A stretch of DNA of 29,943 nucleotides from a virus, in IMG/VR virus record IMGVR_UViG_3300021389_000102, positions 1-29,943 of that record. The stretch is one strand, 5' to 3'. The notes under the pieces were generated by a model. That model ran no database searches. It had not been told where the DNA came from and saw only the letters and a list, made by a program, of their open reading frames with translations. Position 1 is the first letter of the stretch, and each line of letters begins with the position of its first letter. Positions 1 to 6,018 of this stretch are shown piece after piece. The position numbers were made by a program, and so were the translations under genes.

Positions 1-95
1 TAAGTGGTTACTGTATTTGTAAACCCACCATAACCATCAGATGATTTATTTATTTGTTTTATAATTACTCGACTATTTAATTTACCAGGATTCAT
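1..95 (-). CDS. Head-tail adaptor protein, N-terminal 31 residues (partial at window edge)
   Basis: The start codon is at 95-93 and the frame stays open to base 1. The visible residues begin MNPGKLNSRVIIKQ, followed by a short DGYGG segment. This is the usual opening of the SPP1 gp16 / HK97-type head-tail adaptor family (small beta-barrel that joins the connector ring to the tail): a 'G-L-x-x-R-V-x-I' strand, then 'D-x-x-G-G'. The start overlaps the stop of the gp6-like connector gene by one base (TAATG), which fits the classic connector order. Only about a quarter of the protein is present, so the assignment rests on the N-terminal pattern and the neighbour. Confidence 0.7.
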   Translation of the reverse strand, partial: MNPGKLNSRVIIKQINKSSDGYGGFTNTVTT

Positions 96-604
96 TACAG
101 AAACATTGATTTATATGAGTTTAAAATATCTCTCGTGTCTGTTGGTATTTCTGATGTTATACTGCCAGTAACAAAATTGGTTCTATTCTCATAATAAGTT
201 GCGGCAAGTTGTAAAATAGATTGTTGTAATAAAGAATCATCCATACCAGCTGTAATATAAATTACCTTAACTTTCCTAGCAGCACCATTATCAAGCTCAA
301 CTGTTTCTTTGTCTAAGCCAATATTTGTATGTGTTACCAATACACCATCTGCATGAATACTGGTAATAGAGGATACTGGACCAAAAGGCAAATCAAATAT
401 GCCATTAGTTTCATCTAAATAATAAGTTCTATTTTTTGCTACAATATCTCTGGATATATAATTTTCACACCAGATTCTAGCTTGAGTAATCATTCTAGCT
501 ATAATTGCATCATCAGCTGTTGTGTCAATTCTACTAAACAGTTTTAAATCTGCTGTTGATACGATTTCAGATCCAGTTGTGGAATTAATTTTAATTTGCC
601 TCAT
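95..604 (-). CDS. Head-tail connector protein, gp6-like (phage_connect_1 type)
   Basis: A 169-residue protein of the HK97 gp6 / SPP1 gp15 connector family, which forms the ring added below the portal after DNA packaging. Seen: an N-terminal segment with 'LKLFSRIDTTADDAIIARMI' followed by 'ARIWCENYI', the typical helical start of the family, then a strand-rich middle with 'LPFGPVSSI' and a C-terminal helical segment 'QSILQLAATYYENR'. These three blocks in this order are the usual signature. It overlaps the upstream 67-residue gene by 14 nt and the downstream adaptor by 1 nt, so the three are probably translationally coupled. Confidence 0.85.
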   Translation of the reverse strand: MRQIKINSTTGSEIVSTADLKLFSRIDTTADDAIIARMITQARIWCENYISRDIVAKNRTYYLDETNGIFDLPFGPVSSITSIHADGVLVTHTNIGLDKETVELDNGAARKVKVIYITAGMDDSLLQQSILQLAATYYENRTNFVTGSITSEIPTDTRDILNSYKSMFL

Positions 605-794
605 CTTTTGTTTCTTTAGAATCCAGTTTCAATTCCTTAGTTTCTTTTTTTGGTTTATGCTCTTTAGTGCTTATTGCTTTACACCATTTCTTTGCAATCC
701 AATGTTCTGCTTTATTTTCATCAATATTCATTGTTTCACCCTCAGCATACATTTTACCATCTTTAAAAATTTCAACAAGTAATTTAATTTTCAT
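591..794 (-). CDS. Small head-region protein (67 aa)
   Basis: A short basic and acidic protein. Its first ~40 residues have the pattern 'K-x-L-L-V-x-I-x-K-D-G-K-x-Y-x-x-G-E-x-x-x-I-D-x-x-x-A', seen in small proteins encoded between capsid and connector genes in many HK97-type phages (a small beta unit followed by an A-rich helix). The C-terminal ~25 residues are a Lys/Glu-rich, probably disordered tail. It overlaps the gp6-like gene by 14 nt. Upstream lie the terminator at 817-853 and a TTTACATAAAA leader also seen before other structural genes. Function unknown; a minor head or connector role is inferred from position only. Confidence 0.7.
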   Translation of the reverse strand: MKIKLLVEIFKDGKMYAEGETMNIDENKAEHWIAKKWCKAISTKEHKPKKETKELKLDSKETKDEAN

Positions 795-802
795 AATTAT
801 AA

Positions 803-817
803 TTTTATGTAAAGATA
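803..817 (-). promoter_or_regulatory. Diverged copy of the structural-gene leader (TATCTTTACATAAAA)
   Basis: On the minus strand the bases between the terminator and the 67-aa gene read TATCTTTACATAAAA, ending 8 nt before the ATG. The leaders of the portal and tape measure genes have TATTTTTACATAAAA at nearly the same distance. The first eight bases resemble the Bacteroidota -7 box TAnnTTTG with A in place of G. No -33 element is visible. It may be a phage-specific promoter or a translation leader. Because a terminator lies directly upstream, some promoter is needed here, which favours the former. Confidence 0.4.
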
Positions 818-853
818 AAAAAAAAGTGCCACTACCTTTTTTAGTAATGACAC
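817..853 (-). terminator. Rho-independent terminator after the PDDEXK gene
   Basis: Minus-strand stem GTGTCATTAC / GTAGTGGCAC (10 pairs, two G-U wobbles), 8-nt loop, followed by a run of nine T. It begins 11 nt past the stop of the nuclease gene and ends 22 nt before the next start. Confidence 0.85.
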
Positions 854-863
854 CTTAACTTAT

Positions 864-1238
864 TTATGAAATCAATGCAAAGTTATTAAAATTTTCTTTA
901 TACTTTCCATTTATATTTATCTTTAGGCAAGTTTGTCCTAGATTTGGAATTATAAAAAACCCATCATTTCCCTCATCCCATAAAGCAAAAAAATCAACAT
1001 ACTTTTTCTCATAAGAAGATAAGCCAGTTCGCCTTAGGGTTATTTGCATACTATTGCCTCGCCTTAATCGATTTATACCTAAATACTTAACCTGGATCTT
1101 AAATAGTTTACCATTCTTTTCTAGTATACAGTCGTAATAGCTTGAGCTTGATAATGGAGTTGAAACATTATAACCATTAGAGATAGCGGTTGCTGCAAAG
1201 TGATATTCAGCAAAACACCCTTTCTGATTATGTGTCAT
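864..1238 (-). CDS. PD-(D/E)XK endonuclease, homing / group I intron endonuclease-like (PDDEXK_5 type)
   Basis: A 124-residue single-domain protein. Visible core: 'QKGCFAEYHFAATAISNGYN' with Glu11 in the first helix, then 'YYDCIL' with Asp36, then 'KIQVKYLG' with Gln49-Val-Lys51. The order E ... D ... QxK with the 'GxxAExxxxxxAxxxGYxVxxP' opening is the pattern of the I-Ssp6803I-like PD-(D/E)XK family, found in intron homing enzymes and as free-standing phage genes. It is isolated between two terminators (1250-1278 upstream, 817-853 downstream), next to the micro-gene cassette, and interrupts the usual capsid-to-connector order. Likely activity is DNA cleavage; whether it acts as a homing enzyme, a resolvase-like enzyme or in defence cannot be told from the sequence. 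Confidence 0.75.
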   Translation of the reverse strand: MTHNQKGCFAEYHFAATAISNGYNVSTPLSSSSYYDCILEKNGKLFKIQVKYLGINRLRRGNSMQITLRRTGLSSYEKKYVDFFALWDEGNDGFFIIPNLGQTCLKININGKYKENFNNFALIS

Positions 1239-1249
1239 TTACTAAAAAT

Positions 1250-1278
1250 AAAAAAAAACCAGCTGAACTAACAACTGG
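1250..1278 (-). terminator. Rho-independent terminator after the micro-gene cassette
   Basis: Minus-strand stem CCAGTTG / CAGCTGG (7 pairs, one wobble), 6-nt loop TTAGTT, followed by eight T. It lies 44 nt past the stop of the last micro-gene and 12 nt before the PDDEXK gene. A -7-like box TAATTTTG at 1309-1316 lies just upstream, so the hairpin could also act as an attenuator for the nuclease gene. Confidence 0.8.
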
Positions 1279-1321
1279 CTTTTTAACAACCGCAATTTTA
1301 AAACAAAACAAAATTACATAA

Positions 1322-1483
1322 TTACAATGGATGCGATTGCATTATTTTAACAATTTCTTTAGCATGATAATAAATTCTTAATTTCTTTGTTGCTGGTAAA
1401 CTCTCAAAAGCATTTCTCTCAACAGAGCTGTTAACTATTGTATCAACATCTAATACTACTATTTTTTTATTTTCTTTACTCAT
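1322..1483 (-). CDS. Micro-gene 6 of the accessory cassette (53 aa, soluble)
   Basis: Begins MSKENKKIVVLDVDTIVNSS and continues with a charged helical stretch ending 'KEIVKIMQSHPL'. No transmembrane segment. It overlaps the stop of the preceding gene by 8 nt (ATGAGTAA), as at the other cassette junctions. The N-terminal 'KKIVVLDVDT' looks like a beta strand followed by an acidic turn, but the protein is too short to be a HAD-type enzyme. Function unknown. Gene status is supported by the chain of overlaps, coding-like composition and the terminator 44 nt downstream. Confidence 0.65.
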   Translation of the reverse strand: MSKENKKIVVLDVDTIVNSSVERNAFESLPATKKLRIYYHAKEIVKIMQSHPL

Positions 1484-1622
1484 TGTCTTTTGTCATCATT
1501 ACTGAAATGCATAATAAACCTAATATAACAGCTGTTAACAAGTCGTTTGATAGTATCATAACCCTAAGGGTTAAAAACAGCAGTAAACCGCTTAAAATGT
1601 GTTTTAGATAGTATTTTTTCAT
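1476..1622 (-). CDS. Micro-gene 5 of the accessory cassette (48 aa, two predicted membrane segments)
   Basis: The peptide starts MKKYYLKHILSGLLLFLTLR; hydrophobic stretches lie at about residues 8-24 and 28-43, separated by a short polar turn (SND), and the end is charged (TKDNE). This is a small membrane hairpin. It overlaps the gene before it by 4 nt (ATGA) and the gene after it by 8 nt. Size and topology would fit a holin-like protein, a superinfection-exclusion protein or a toxin-like peptide; no motif decides between them. No lytic enzyme lies next to it, which weakens the holin reading. Confidence 0.65.
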   Translation of the reverse strand: MKKYYLKHILSGLLLFLTLRVMILSNDLLTAVILGLLCISVMMTKDNE

Positions 1623-1735
1623 TTCTTAAAAGAATCTTTTTGAACTTTAGCCATTACACTAAATAAATTATTTAACCTTCTTTTCTCTTTTGCCTTAGCT
1701 ATGTTGTGATTAAACTTTGCTTTATTATAACTCAT
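1619..1735 (-). CDS. Micro-gene 4 of the accessory cassette (38 aa, very basic)
   Basis: Starts MSYNKAKFNHNIAKAKEKRR and ends 'AKVQKDSFKK'. About a third of the residues are Lys or Arg and the chain should be helical, so nucleic-acid or membrane-surface binding is possible. It overlaps both neighbours by 4 nt in the ATGA arrangement (stop TGA of one gene, ATG of the next). Function unknown. Confidence 0.6.
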   Translation of the reverse strand: MSYNKAKFNHNIAKAKEKRRLNNLFSVMAKVQKDSFKK

Positions 1736-1845
1736 ACATCTAACATTAAAATTAAACCTACTGCATAAACAACTAAATGAATTGCAATTAACCATTTCCA
1801 GTTATCTGGATCTTTTTTTAAAAACTTTTTATACATATTAAACAT
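1732..1845 (-). CDS. Micro-gene 3 of the accessory cassette (37 aa, one predicted membrane segment)
   Basis: Starts MFNMYKKFLKKDPDNWKW, a basic aromatic N-terminus, followed by a single hydrophobic span at about residues 19-35 (LIAIHLVVYAVGLILML). The likely topology is cytoplasmic N-terminus with a short C-terminus. It overlaps the preceding gene by 8 nt and the following gene by 4 nt. Function unknown; small single-span phage proteins often act on the host envelope or on an enzyme partner, but this is inference. Confidence 0.6.
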   Translation of the reverse strand: MFNMYKKFLKKDPDNWKWLIAIHLVVYAVGLILMLDV

Positions 1846-1960
1846 TTTCTTTTTTATTTAGAATTAATGATTTAGATAAGTCATGCAATAATAATTGTCT
1901 ATAACGCTTTGGCATATTTAGTGCCTTATCTTTTATTTTATTGTAGTATATTATTTTCAT
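1838..1960 (-). CDS. Micro-gene 2 of the accessory cassette (40 aa)
   Basis: Starts MKIIYYNKIKDKALNMPKRY, continues with a Leu-rich helical stretch (RQLLLHDLSKSLIL) and ends in a Lys-rich tail. Soluble, amphipathic, basic. Its start overlaps the stop of the 61-aa gene by one base (TAATG) and its end overlaps the next start by 8 nt. Function unknown. Confidence 0.6.
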   Translation of the reverse strand: MKIIYYNKIKDKALNMPKRYRQLLLHDLSKSLILNKKENV

Positions 1961-2145
1961 TATTTTTCAATTGCCATTCTTGAATACCATACTGATGGAT
2001 CAGCTATTGCCATTCTAAGTAATTTAACTTCGTAAGCCATTTCTTTTTGTTTTTTTAACTCAAAAATCATTTTAAGATTTCTTTTACAAGATTTTAAAAA
2101 AGTTGCTTTTTTGTCAGTATTAGTTTTTGATATCTTAATAGTCAT
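1960..2145 (-). CDS. Micro-gene 1 of the accessory cassette (61 aa, basic)
   Basis: First gene of the cassette. I chose the ATG at 2145-2143 (MTIKISKTNTDKKATFLK) rather than the longer open frame from 2193, because the longer version would be translated from inside the promoter elements at 2165-2194. The protein is Lys-rich and probably helical, with a C-terminal 'IADPSVWYSRMAIEK'. The promoter's -7 box ends 19 nt upstream of the ATG, giving a leader of only about 10-15 nt. Function unknown. Confidence 0.65.
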   Translation of the reverse strand: MTIKISKTNTDKKATFLKSCKRNLKMIFELKKQKEMAYEVKLLRMAIADPSVWYSRMAIEK

Positions 2146-2164
2146 ATTATTTGTAATTATACAC

Positions 2165-2194
2165 CAAAGATAAAAGAATTTTTTAAAAAACAAA
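2165..2194 (-). promoter_or_regulatory. Bacteroidota-type promoter of the micro-gene cassette
   Basis: On the minus strand TTTG (2194-2191), 18 nt, then TATCTTTG (2172-2165) matches the Bacteroidota primary sigma consensus (TTTG / TAnnTTTG with about 17-20 nt spacing). It sits between the capsid terminator at 2238-2264 and the first micro-gene. Confidence 0.75.
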
Positions 2195-2237
2195 ATATAT
2201 TTTGCATTTATTTTATTATTATTTCAGTTTACTCCAT

Positions 2238-2264
2238 AAAAAAAGGGGTAATAAATACCCCTTT
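2238..2264 (-). terminator. Rho-independent terminator after the major capsid gene
   Basis: Perfect 9-bp stem AAAGGGGTA / TACCCCTTT with a 5-nt loop, followed by T residues (the stem's TTT runs into four more). It starts 20 nt after the capsid stop codon, separating head genes from the accessory cassette. Confidence 0.9.
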
Positions 2265-2284
2265 AATTAATATAATAGTTATTA

Positions 2285-3484
2285 TTATGGCGTTTCTAGT
2301 GCTGCCTTGGCAGTTGTGAAATTTCCATCTATAATACCATTTGGTAAATAAGTCGCTAGTGCAACTCTTTCCATTACTCTAACAGTAACAAAACCATCTC
2401 TTACGTTAGTTCCATCTTCGCTAAAGAACTCAACAGATACGTTATCTCTAACCCATAATTGAGCTGCTTGTCCAAAGTTTCCAACTAGGAATGTCCCAGC
2501 GTTAACCTCGTTATTTACAGCGATTGGCACACCTAAGAAATTAGGTTGTAACCCTTGATATACTTGATCTTTTAGATAGTTGTTTGTGCTATCTTTTAAT
2601 AATAAGATCTTATGGAAATCAGTTGGGTTAAGTAAAATATAATCAGCTTTATAGTTAGCAATCTGTAATTGATTGATTGCTGCAACTAATACATCAAATT
2701 CATTTGCTGATTCAACTGACTGGTAAAATTTACCATTAGATGAAACATCAAAGTTAGTTCCTGAGTTATAGAAACCATTTAAATTTGGAGCTGATCCATT
2801 ACCACCTAAAATTTGATCATCTTCAACTTCCATTAATTTTGCTGGTACTCTTGCTGATAAATAGCTAGAAATTTGCGGAGTATCTTGTAACATCTCATCA
2901 GAGATTCTTAGATATGTTCCGATTTTTCTAACATTAGCATCAACAGCAGTCATATCAAAATCAGTTTGTCCTAATGTAGAACCTTCTGCCGCAGCAGCAG
3001 CTCCATTAGAATAACCACTTTCTTTTACATATTTAACAACATCACTATTAGTTGAACCAATTGGGATTAATTGTCTTATGTTTTGTGGAGTTGTAGGATC
3101 AAATTTGTATCCTGGTATTCTTTGTGGTGGAATTACATCACCAGTAAAATCAGCAGCAACAGTCATATCAGCTTTGATATCAAATGCTGTTGATCTTGAT
3201 GATCCATTTCTCATTGAATCTAAAGCACCTTCTTTGATAGCTTTAGTTAAGTTACCATGAAATGATTTATCTTCTTTTTGAGATGCCTCAAATCTTTTTT
3301 TACTAGACACTTCAATAGCATCCATTCTTTCAGTAAATTTTTGTGTTAGGTTTGCGATCTCTCCTTTTAGAGCCACATCTGCCTTACCAGTTGCTGAATC
3401 AACTGCTTGTCCATGAGCTTTTTCCAATTTAGCATCTATAATATCGCCTAATTGGTCAAGCTGGTTTTTTACATTTTCATCCAT
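2285..3484 (-). CDS. Major capsid protein, HK97 fold
   Basis: A 399-residue capsid subunit of the phage_capsid (HK97 gp5) family. Residues ~1-75 form a charged, coiled-coil-like delta (scaffold) domain; the mature domain probably begins near residue 90-110, after cleavage by the protease encoded just upstream. Family landmarks: 'VIPPQRIPGYKF', 'KYVKESGYSNGAAAAAEG', 'RKIGTYLRISDEMLQDTPQI' (N-arm/E-loop/spine region), 'ILGGNGSAPNLNGFYN', 'YILLNPTDFHKILLLKD' and the A-domain/P-domain segment 'FLGVPIAVNNEVNAGTFLVG'. Length is normal for a capsid protein with a fused scaffold. It is 14 nt downstream of the protease and followed by a strong terminator, as expected for a very highly expressed gene. 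Confidence 0.95.
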   Translation of the reverse strand: MDENVKNQLDQLGDIIDAKLEKAHGQAVDSATGKADVALKGEIANLTQKFTERMDAIEVSSKKRFEASQKEDKSFHGNLTKAIKEGALDSMRNGSSRSTAFDIKADMTVAADFTGDVIPPQRIPGYKFDPTTPQNIRQLIPIGSTNSDVVKYVKESGYSNGAAAAAEGSTLGQTDFDMTAVDANVRKIGTYLRISDEMLQDTPQISSYLSARVPAKLMEVEDDQILGGNGSAPNLNGFYNSGTNFDVSSNGKFYQSVESANEFDVLVAAINQLQIANYKADYILLNPTDFHKILLLKDSTNNYLKDQVYQGLQPNFLGVPIAVNNEVNAGTFLVGNFGQAAQLWVRDNVSVEFFSEDGTNVRDGFVTVRVMERVALATYLPNGIIDGNFTTAKAALETP

Positions 3485-3498
3485 TTTTAATAGAATTT

Positions 3499-4179
3499 TT
3501 AAAGTTTATTAATTAAGTATTTGTAAATATCAACCTCTTGTACCATCTTTTCAACTGGCTCAGTAGTTTCCTCAACTGGCTGAGTAGCATTCACGAAATA
3601 TGTTTTGAGTTTAAGTATTTCTGATTCTAGGGCATATCCCATTTCATCTGAGATATTACCTTTTCTAAGTAGCTTACAGATATTATCATATCTATTGTAA
3701 ACTTGATCAATATCAACCATCCCTTTGATGTCTAATATCTTAGCTTGATCATTTGCTGCCATAGTAACAGCACTAATTTCATATAATTTTACCTCTCTAA
3801 TTTCTCTGTAATCACCTTTCATTTGTTTTACAATTGGCATAATACCAACTGAGTTTTCAGTAATTACTCCAGCTTTCATTAATTCTATAACATCAGTTCC
3901 AAGTTGTGTTTTAGGCACACTAGCTGTAAATACTAAACCTTTTTCATCTTCATATAATTCATCCATTTTACCTAATGGTTGCATCATATCGTGCTGGTAT
4001 AAATATTTAACTCTATTGCCATTTTCTTGAATTGTTTTTTGATAAGCACCTCTGCGAATAATATCTTGATCGCTATCCTTATTATCAAAATAAGATCCAT
4101 ATCCTTTTACGATATTATTTTTCTCATCAAAATCAACTATTTGATCACCTATTGGTGCTGATTTATATATAAATTCCAT
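3499..4179 (-). CDS. Prohead maturation serine protease (HK97 gp4-like, peptidase S78)
   Basis: A 226-residue protease that removes the capsid delta domain during head maturation. Seen: the N-terminal 'VKGYGSYFDNKDSDQDIIRR' block, catalytic His63 in 'YQHD', the strand 'GLVFTASVPKTQLG', and the nucleophile Ser110 in 'VITENSVGI'; 'YEISAVTMAAN' near residue 133 is the conserved strand closing the fold. The C-terminal ~60 residues (Val/Glu-rich, 'EETTEPVEKMVQEV') are probably flexible. It directly precedes the capsid gene. The minus-strand leader contains TAATTTTGTAAAAAATA before the start, shared in form with the 110-aa tail gene. Confidence 0.92.
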   Translation of the reverse strand: MEFIYKSAPIGDQIVDFDEKNNIVKGYGSYFDNKDSDQDIIRRGAYQKTIQENGNRVKYLYQHDMMQPLGKMDELYEDEKGLVFTASVPKTQLGTDVIELMKAGVITENSVGIMPIVKQMKGDYREIREVKLYEISAVTMAANDQAKILDIKGMVDIDQVYNRYDNICKLLRKGNISDEMGYALESEILKLKTYFVNATQPVEETTEPVEKMVQEVDIYKYLINKL

Positions 4180-4208
4180 AATTATATTTTTTACAAAATT
4201 ACTAAAAA

Positions 4209-4418
4209 TTAATTAGTGTTTTTTTCAATTTCAATTAACTCTAATGATTTACCCTTTTCAAACACTATATTGTTGTTTTGACCTGGTATTGGCTTACTAT
4301 GTTTATTTTGTAACAAAATGCTTTCTGGTATGCCATCAGGAAAAGCAGCACACCCACCAGCAAATTCCCTAACAAACTTGCATTTTATACAAATAAAATT
4401 TTCCTCTCTATTTTCCAT
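4209..4418 (-). CDS. Small Cys-rich head-region protein (69 aa, possible zinc-binding)
   Basis: Cys10, Cys13 and Cys23 with His40 could bind a metal; the pattern 'C-x-x-C ... GGCAAFPDGIPESI ... H-x-x-P-x-P-G-Q' recurs in small proteins encoded next to SPP1 gp7-like genes in many phages. It overlaps the gp7-like gene by 11 nt, so the two are probably coupled. Function not established; a structural or assembly accessory role is inferred from location. Confidence 0.65.
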   Translation of the reverse strand: MENREENFICIKCKFVREFAGGCAAFPDGIPESILLQNKHSKPIPGQNNNIVFEKGKSLELIEIEKNTN

Positions 4419-6018
4419 AATATTTTTTTATCAATTGACCAACTTTTATAGCATAGGGTGATGGGGTTGAGCTTAAATGAAACTCGGTCCATGCCTCTGC
4501 AAAAAACTCATCAGCATTTTTATTTGCATATCTCCCTAAAAAAATCTTGTTATAAGCACTAGCATTACCAGCTCTAAACAATCTGTTTTTTTCATCCATG
4601 TACTCTGTTCTTAGTTTTTTCAAATCATTCCAGAATTTACTACCAACACTACTAATATTTTTAACAAATTCTTTTCTAGCGGTGTATGAGCTAGTTAATG
4701 CATGAGCCATCTCATGTATTGGAGTAGCCATAAAAAACTTATCCTCATCTATTACACTTTTAAATCTGTCATCAAATTTACCCCTCATGTTTAGATGATA
4801 ATTTCTTAATCTAGTTGTTCTGCTAAATCCATCACCTAAATTAACAACCGCTGACTTGCCATCCAAAAAAGGTTGGTAAAATCCCCACGATCCAGATGTT
4901 GATTTGAATCTTAGTTTGATGCCATTTTGATTATGCCAAGTGTTAAAGTTATAATTATCAAATAATATATTTAATTCTTTTTGTATTGCATTATATTCAT
5001 CTAGTGTTCTTTTTTTTGACAATTGTAATTTATCTATTTTAAAACCATTTTTTTCAAAAGAATCTGTTATTTGTTTTCTAAACTCTTTTATTGTGGTTGC
5101 AGTACTGCTTACCAATTGAGTACCAATTGCAGTCATCGCCTCTGCCACTACATTAGTTAAATTAGCTAAACTAAAATCTTCTATTCTGCTTTGTCCTAAT
5201 CCAACACCTATCTCATCCAATTCAGTAACTGGTATTGCTGCTTGATCTGGAATAGGTATAATTCGACATCTACAATTAATAACATTCCTGGCGGATCCCT
5301 CTCCTGGTCGTGGCATTTCCTCACCACCAACAATAAAATTTTCATTCATTCTAACAGTTTGACCATTAGCTGCTCTATGCCAAATCCTTTCTCTCCCGTC
5401 CATTACAGATAACCACCTTTTTGATAGATCATTCTCACTAAACAATGTCTTAGCACTTTTCTCAACTGCAAAGTTTGCAGCTCTAGTACTCTCTGTTCTC
5501 ACTAATCTATTAGCTTGAAAATTACTATAATGATTAAATTTTTTTCTTAAAACCCTTGCTTTTGCATCATTACCTAATTGCATAAACTCTGGATCTCTCA
5601 TAAGCTGTTGTGTTAGCTTAACTAATGTTTGTTTAGCAGTACCACCTACAAGAGTTACATTAGTTGCAGCAACCCTACCACCATAATCTGAAAATGACTT
5701 TTCCCATTCGCTTTCAAAAGGTTTGGTGTCTGCTTTAGTTTGATACTTTTGAAAAATATTAAAATACCATTTAGCAATGTGATTGCCAATTGATACATAC
5801 ATTTTTTGATATTCTGCCTCTAAATCTCTGTTAGTAAATAAACCTTGATAATTAGTGGTGTTATATTCTAAGAAATTACTGATGCCTTGTTCGTAATTCT
5901 TTTTATAGAATCTTTTAAGCTCTCTAATGTTTTTTTTCTCAATCTTTACTACCTCTCTTTCAAATGCCGCAAGAAACTTATTATCTATCTCATTCTTTGT
6001 TAAAATAGCATTACTCAT
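4408..6018 (-). CDS. Head morphogenesis protein (SPP1 gp7-like) fused to an HExxH metallopeptidase-like domain
   Basis: 536 residues in two parts. Residues ~1-260 are the minor head protein family of SPP1 gp7 / Mu gpF: helical N-terminus, 'RLVRTESTRAANFA' (171-184), 'RWLSVMDGRERIWHRAANGQ' (201-220), and the closing 'NCRCRIIPI' with Cys249 and Cys251. Residues ~330-536 carry a second domain with His435-Glu-Met-Ala-His439 and, about 65-70 residues later, 'NADEFFAEAWTEF' (Glu504, Glu508), the layout of a zincin whose third metal ligand is a downstream Glu. Family members bind the portal and accompany DNA; the fused domain could act on host peptides or peptidoglycan or in head assembly. It overlaps the portal gene by 8 nt. 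Confidence 0.85.
   Translation of the reverse strand: MSNAILTKNEIDNKFLAAFEREVVKIEKKNIRELKRFYKKNYEQGISNFLEYNTTNYQGLFTNRDLEAEYQKMYVSIGNHIAKWYFNIFQKYQTKADTKPFESEWEKSFSDYGGRVAATNVTLVGGTAKQTLVKLTQQLMRDPEFMQLGNDAKARVLRKKFNHYSNFQANRLVRTESTRAANFAVEKSAKTLFSENDLSKRWLSVMDGRERIWHRAANGQTVRMNENFIVGGEEMPRPGEGSARNVINCRCRIIPIPDQAAIPVTELDEIGVGLGQSRIEDFSLANLTNVVAEAMTAIGTQLVSSTATTIKEFRKQITDSFEKNGFKIDKLQLSKKRTLDEYNAIQKELNILFDNYNFNTWHNQNGIKLRFKSTSGSWGFYQPFLDGKSAVVNLGDGFSRTTRLRNYHLNMRGKFDDRFKSVIDEDKFFMATPIHEMAHALTSSYTARKEFVKNISSVGSKFWNDLKKLRTEYMDEKNRLFRAGNASAYNKIFLGRYANKNADEFFAEAWTEFHLSSTPSPYAIKVGQLIKKYYGK

Noticed and set aside
1476-1622. Calling the two-span micro-protein a holin
   Set aside because: Topology fits, but there is no endolysin nearby, the gene is in an early-type accessory cassette, and many other small membrane proteins look the same.
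2146-2193. Longer version of the first micro-gene starting at 2193
   Set aside because: The 16 extra codons run through the TTTG and TATCTTTG promoter boxes, so the transcript would start after that ATG. The ATG at 2145 is preferred.
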